Shown here: positions 63,709-64,000 of the stretch, piece after piece
Layout: each line of letters begins with the position of its first letter
How positions within the stretch are numbered: the stretch's first letter is position 1
Assembly (NCBI GenBank): GCA_013365365.1
Contig: JABVXU010000215.1
Location: 26,558-90,557, forward strand
Source of the DNA: Cruorifilaria tuberocauda
Lineage: Eukaryota; Nematoda; Chromadorea; Rhabditida; Onchocercidae
DNA length: 64,000 nt
Reading direction: 5' to 3'
Made by a program: the position numbers and the translations under genes
Notes under the pieces: generated by a model
Database searches by the model: none
Told to the model about the DNA's origin: nothing
Seen by the model: the letters and a program-made list of their open reading frames with translations, nothing else

Positions 63709-64000
63709 TTAAATTAAGGAAACAAATAAAAAGGTACCGTAAGATAGCGACGAACAGCGATCGTAAAAAAGACTTGGTCCATAATCAGGATAATCCAAAC
63801 CAGGTGGCCCAGGATCGCCCCGAAGTCCCGGAAGTCCCCTAAGCCCGGGCGGTCCTGGCGGACCACGAGGGCCAGGAGGTCCTGGAGGTCCACGTGGCCC
63901 AGCAGGCCCAGCAGGTCCAATGGTAGGCGAAATTTCAGAACTTCCAAGATGGAGCGGAATTGTAGTTGTTTCTGGACTAGAAATTGTGGTGGAAACTGCA
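63709..64000 (-). CDS. Collagen-like protein, 3' part, enters from right edge
   Basis: On the minus strand the frame is open from the window edge to TAA at 63711-63709. It starts with a Ser/Thr-rich non-collagen part ([20 protein letters not shown]), then an uninterrupted run of 14 Gly-X-Y triplets beginning [12 protein letters not shown] and ending GPPGLD. After that comes a non-collagen tail, [15 protein letters not shown], with one Cys. A GTACCT donor-like site within TAC-GGT near 63735 could end the exon before the stop, so the true C-terminus may be in an exon further left. The protein could be a cuticle collagen or another short collagen-like extracellular or membrane protein; the part seen cannot decide. 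The other frame at 63714-63947 is a shadow. Confidence 0.75.
   Translation of the reverse strand, partial: AVSTTISSPETTTIPLHLGSSEISPTIGPAGPAGPRGPPGPPGPRGPPGPPGLRGLPGLRGDPGPPGLDYPDYGPSLFYDRCSSLSYGTFLFVSLI

Overview
The window looks like nuclear DNA of a parasitic nematode, most likely a clade III (filarial-type) worm. It is strongly AT-rich, with many small introns that end in TTTCAG/TTTTAG-like acceptors. The proteins are nematode types: a cuticle collagen, a saposin-like protein, a PGVLRF-amide neuropeptide precursor, a neuroligin and a ZIC-family zinc-finger protein. I could not determine the species. All gene models were assembled by hand from exon reading frames and splice phase. Every junction in the five main multi-exon models keeps frame.

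Layout, left to right. (1) About 0.7-0.9 kb, minus strand: an exon with a signal peptide and an insulin B-chain-like motif. Its A-chain is not convincingly present and may lie off the left edge. (2) About 7.1-7.8 kb, minus: a two-exon, 108-residue saposin-like protein with six cysteines. (3) About 9.2-10.7 kb, minus: a three-exon, 292-residue cuticle collagen with a TATA-like box and GGGTACA palindromes just upstream. (4) 10.7-23.7 kb: gene-poor DNA with repeats, GATA-site clusters and one possible unannotated exon pair near 19.1 kb. (5) 23.7-32.7 kb, plus: a 20-exon, 875-residue neuroligin (nlg-1-like). It has a catalytically dead esterase domain, one transmembrane segment and a cytoplasmic tail. 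(6) 37.9-42.1 kb, plus: a four-exon, 135-residue flp-18-like precursor with three intact PGVLRFG repeats and a decayed fourth. (7) 49.6-57.5 kb, plus: an eight-exon, 472-residue ZIC/REF-2-like protein with five C2H2 fingers. (8) 63.7-64.0 kb, minus: the 3' part of a second collagen-like gene that enters from the right edge.

There is no operon or single pathway here. Three genes act in the nervous system or in development (neuroligin, FLP neuropeptide, ZIC), and their C. elegans counterparts are, to my knowledge, all X-linked. This suggests an ancestral X-type linkage block. The rest is intergenic and intronic AT-rich DNA with simple repeats, short tandem duplications and a few dispersed repeat pairs. 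I found no CRISPR array, convincing tRNA or rRNA, or intact transposon. The observations most worth checking are the in-frame retainable intron and decayed fourth peptide of flp-18, the odd insulin-like exon, a 59-bp repeat pair about 57/59 identical, the palindromic elements upstream of the saposin and collagen genes, a possible truncating exon in the ZIC gene, and a perfect 30-bp tandem duplication in a neuroligin intron.
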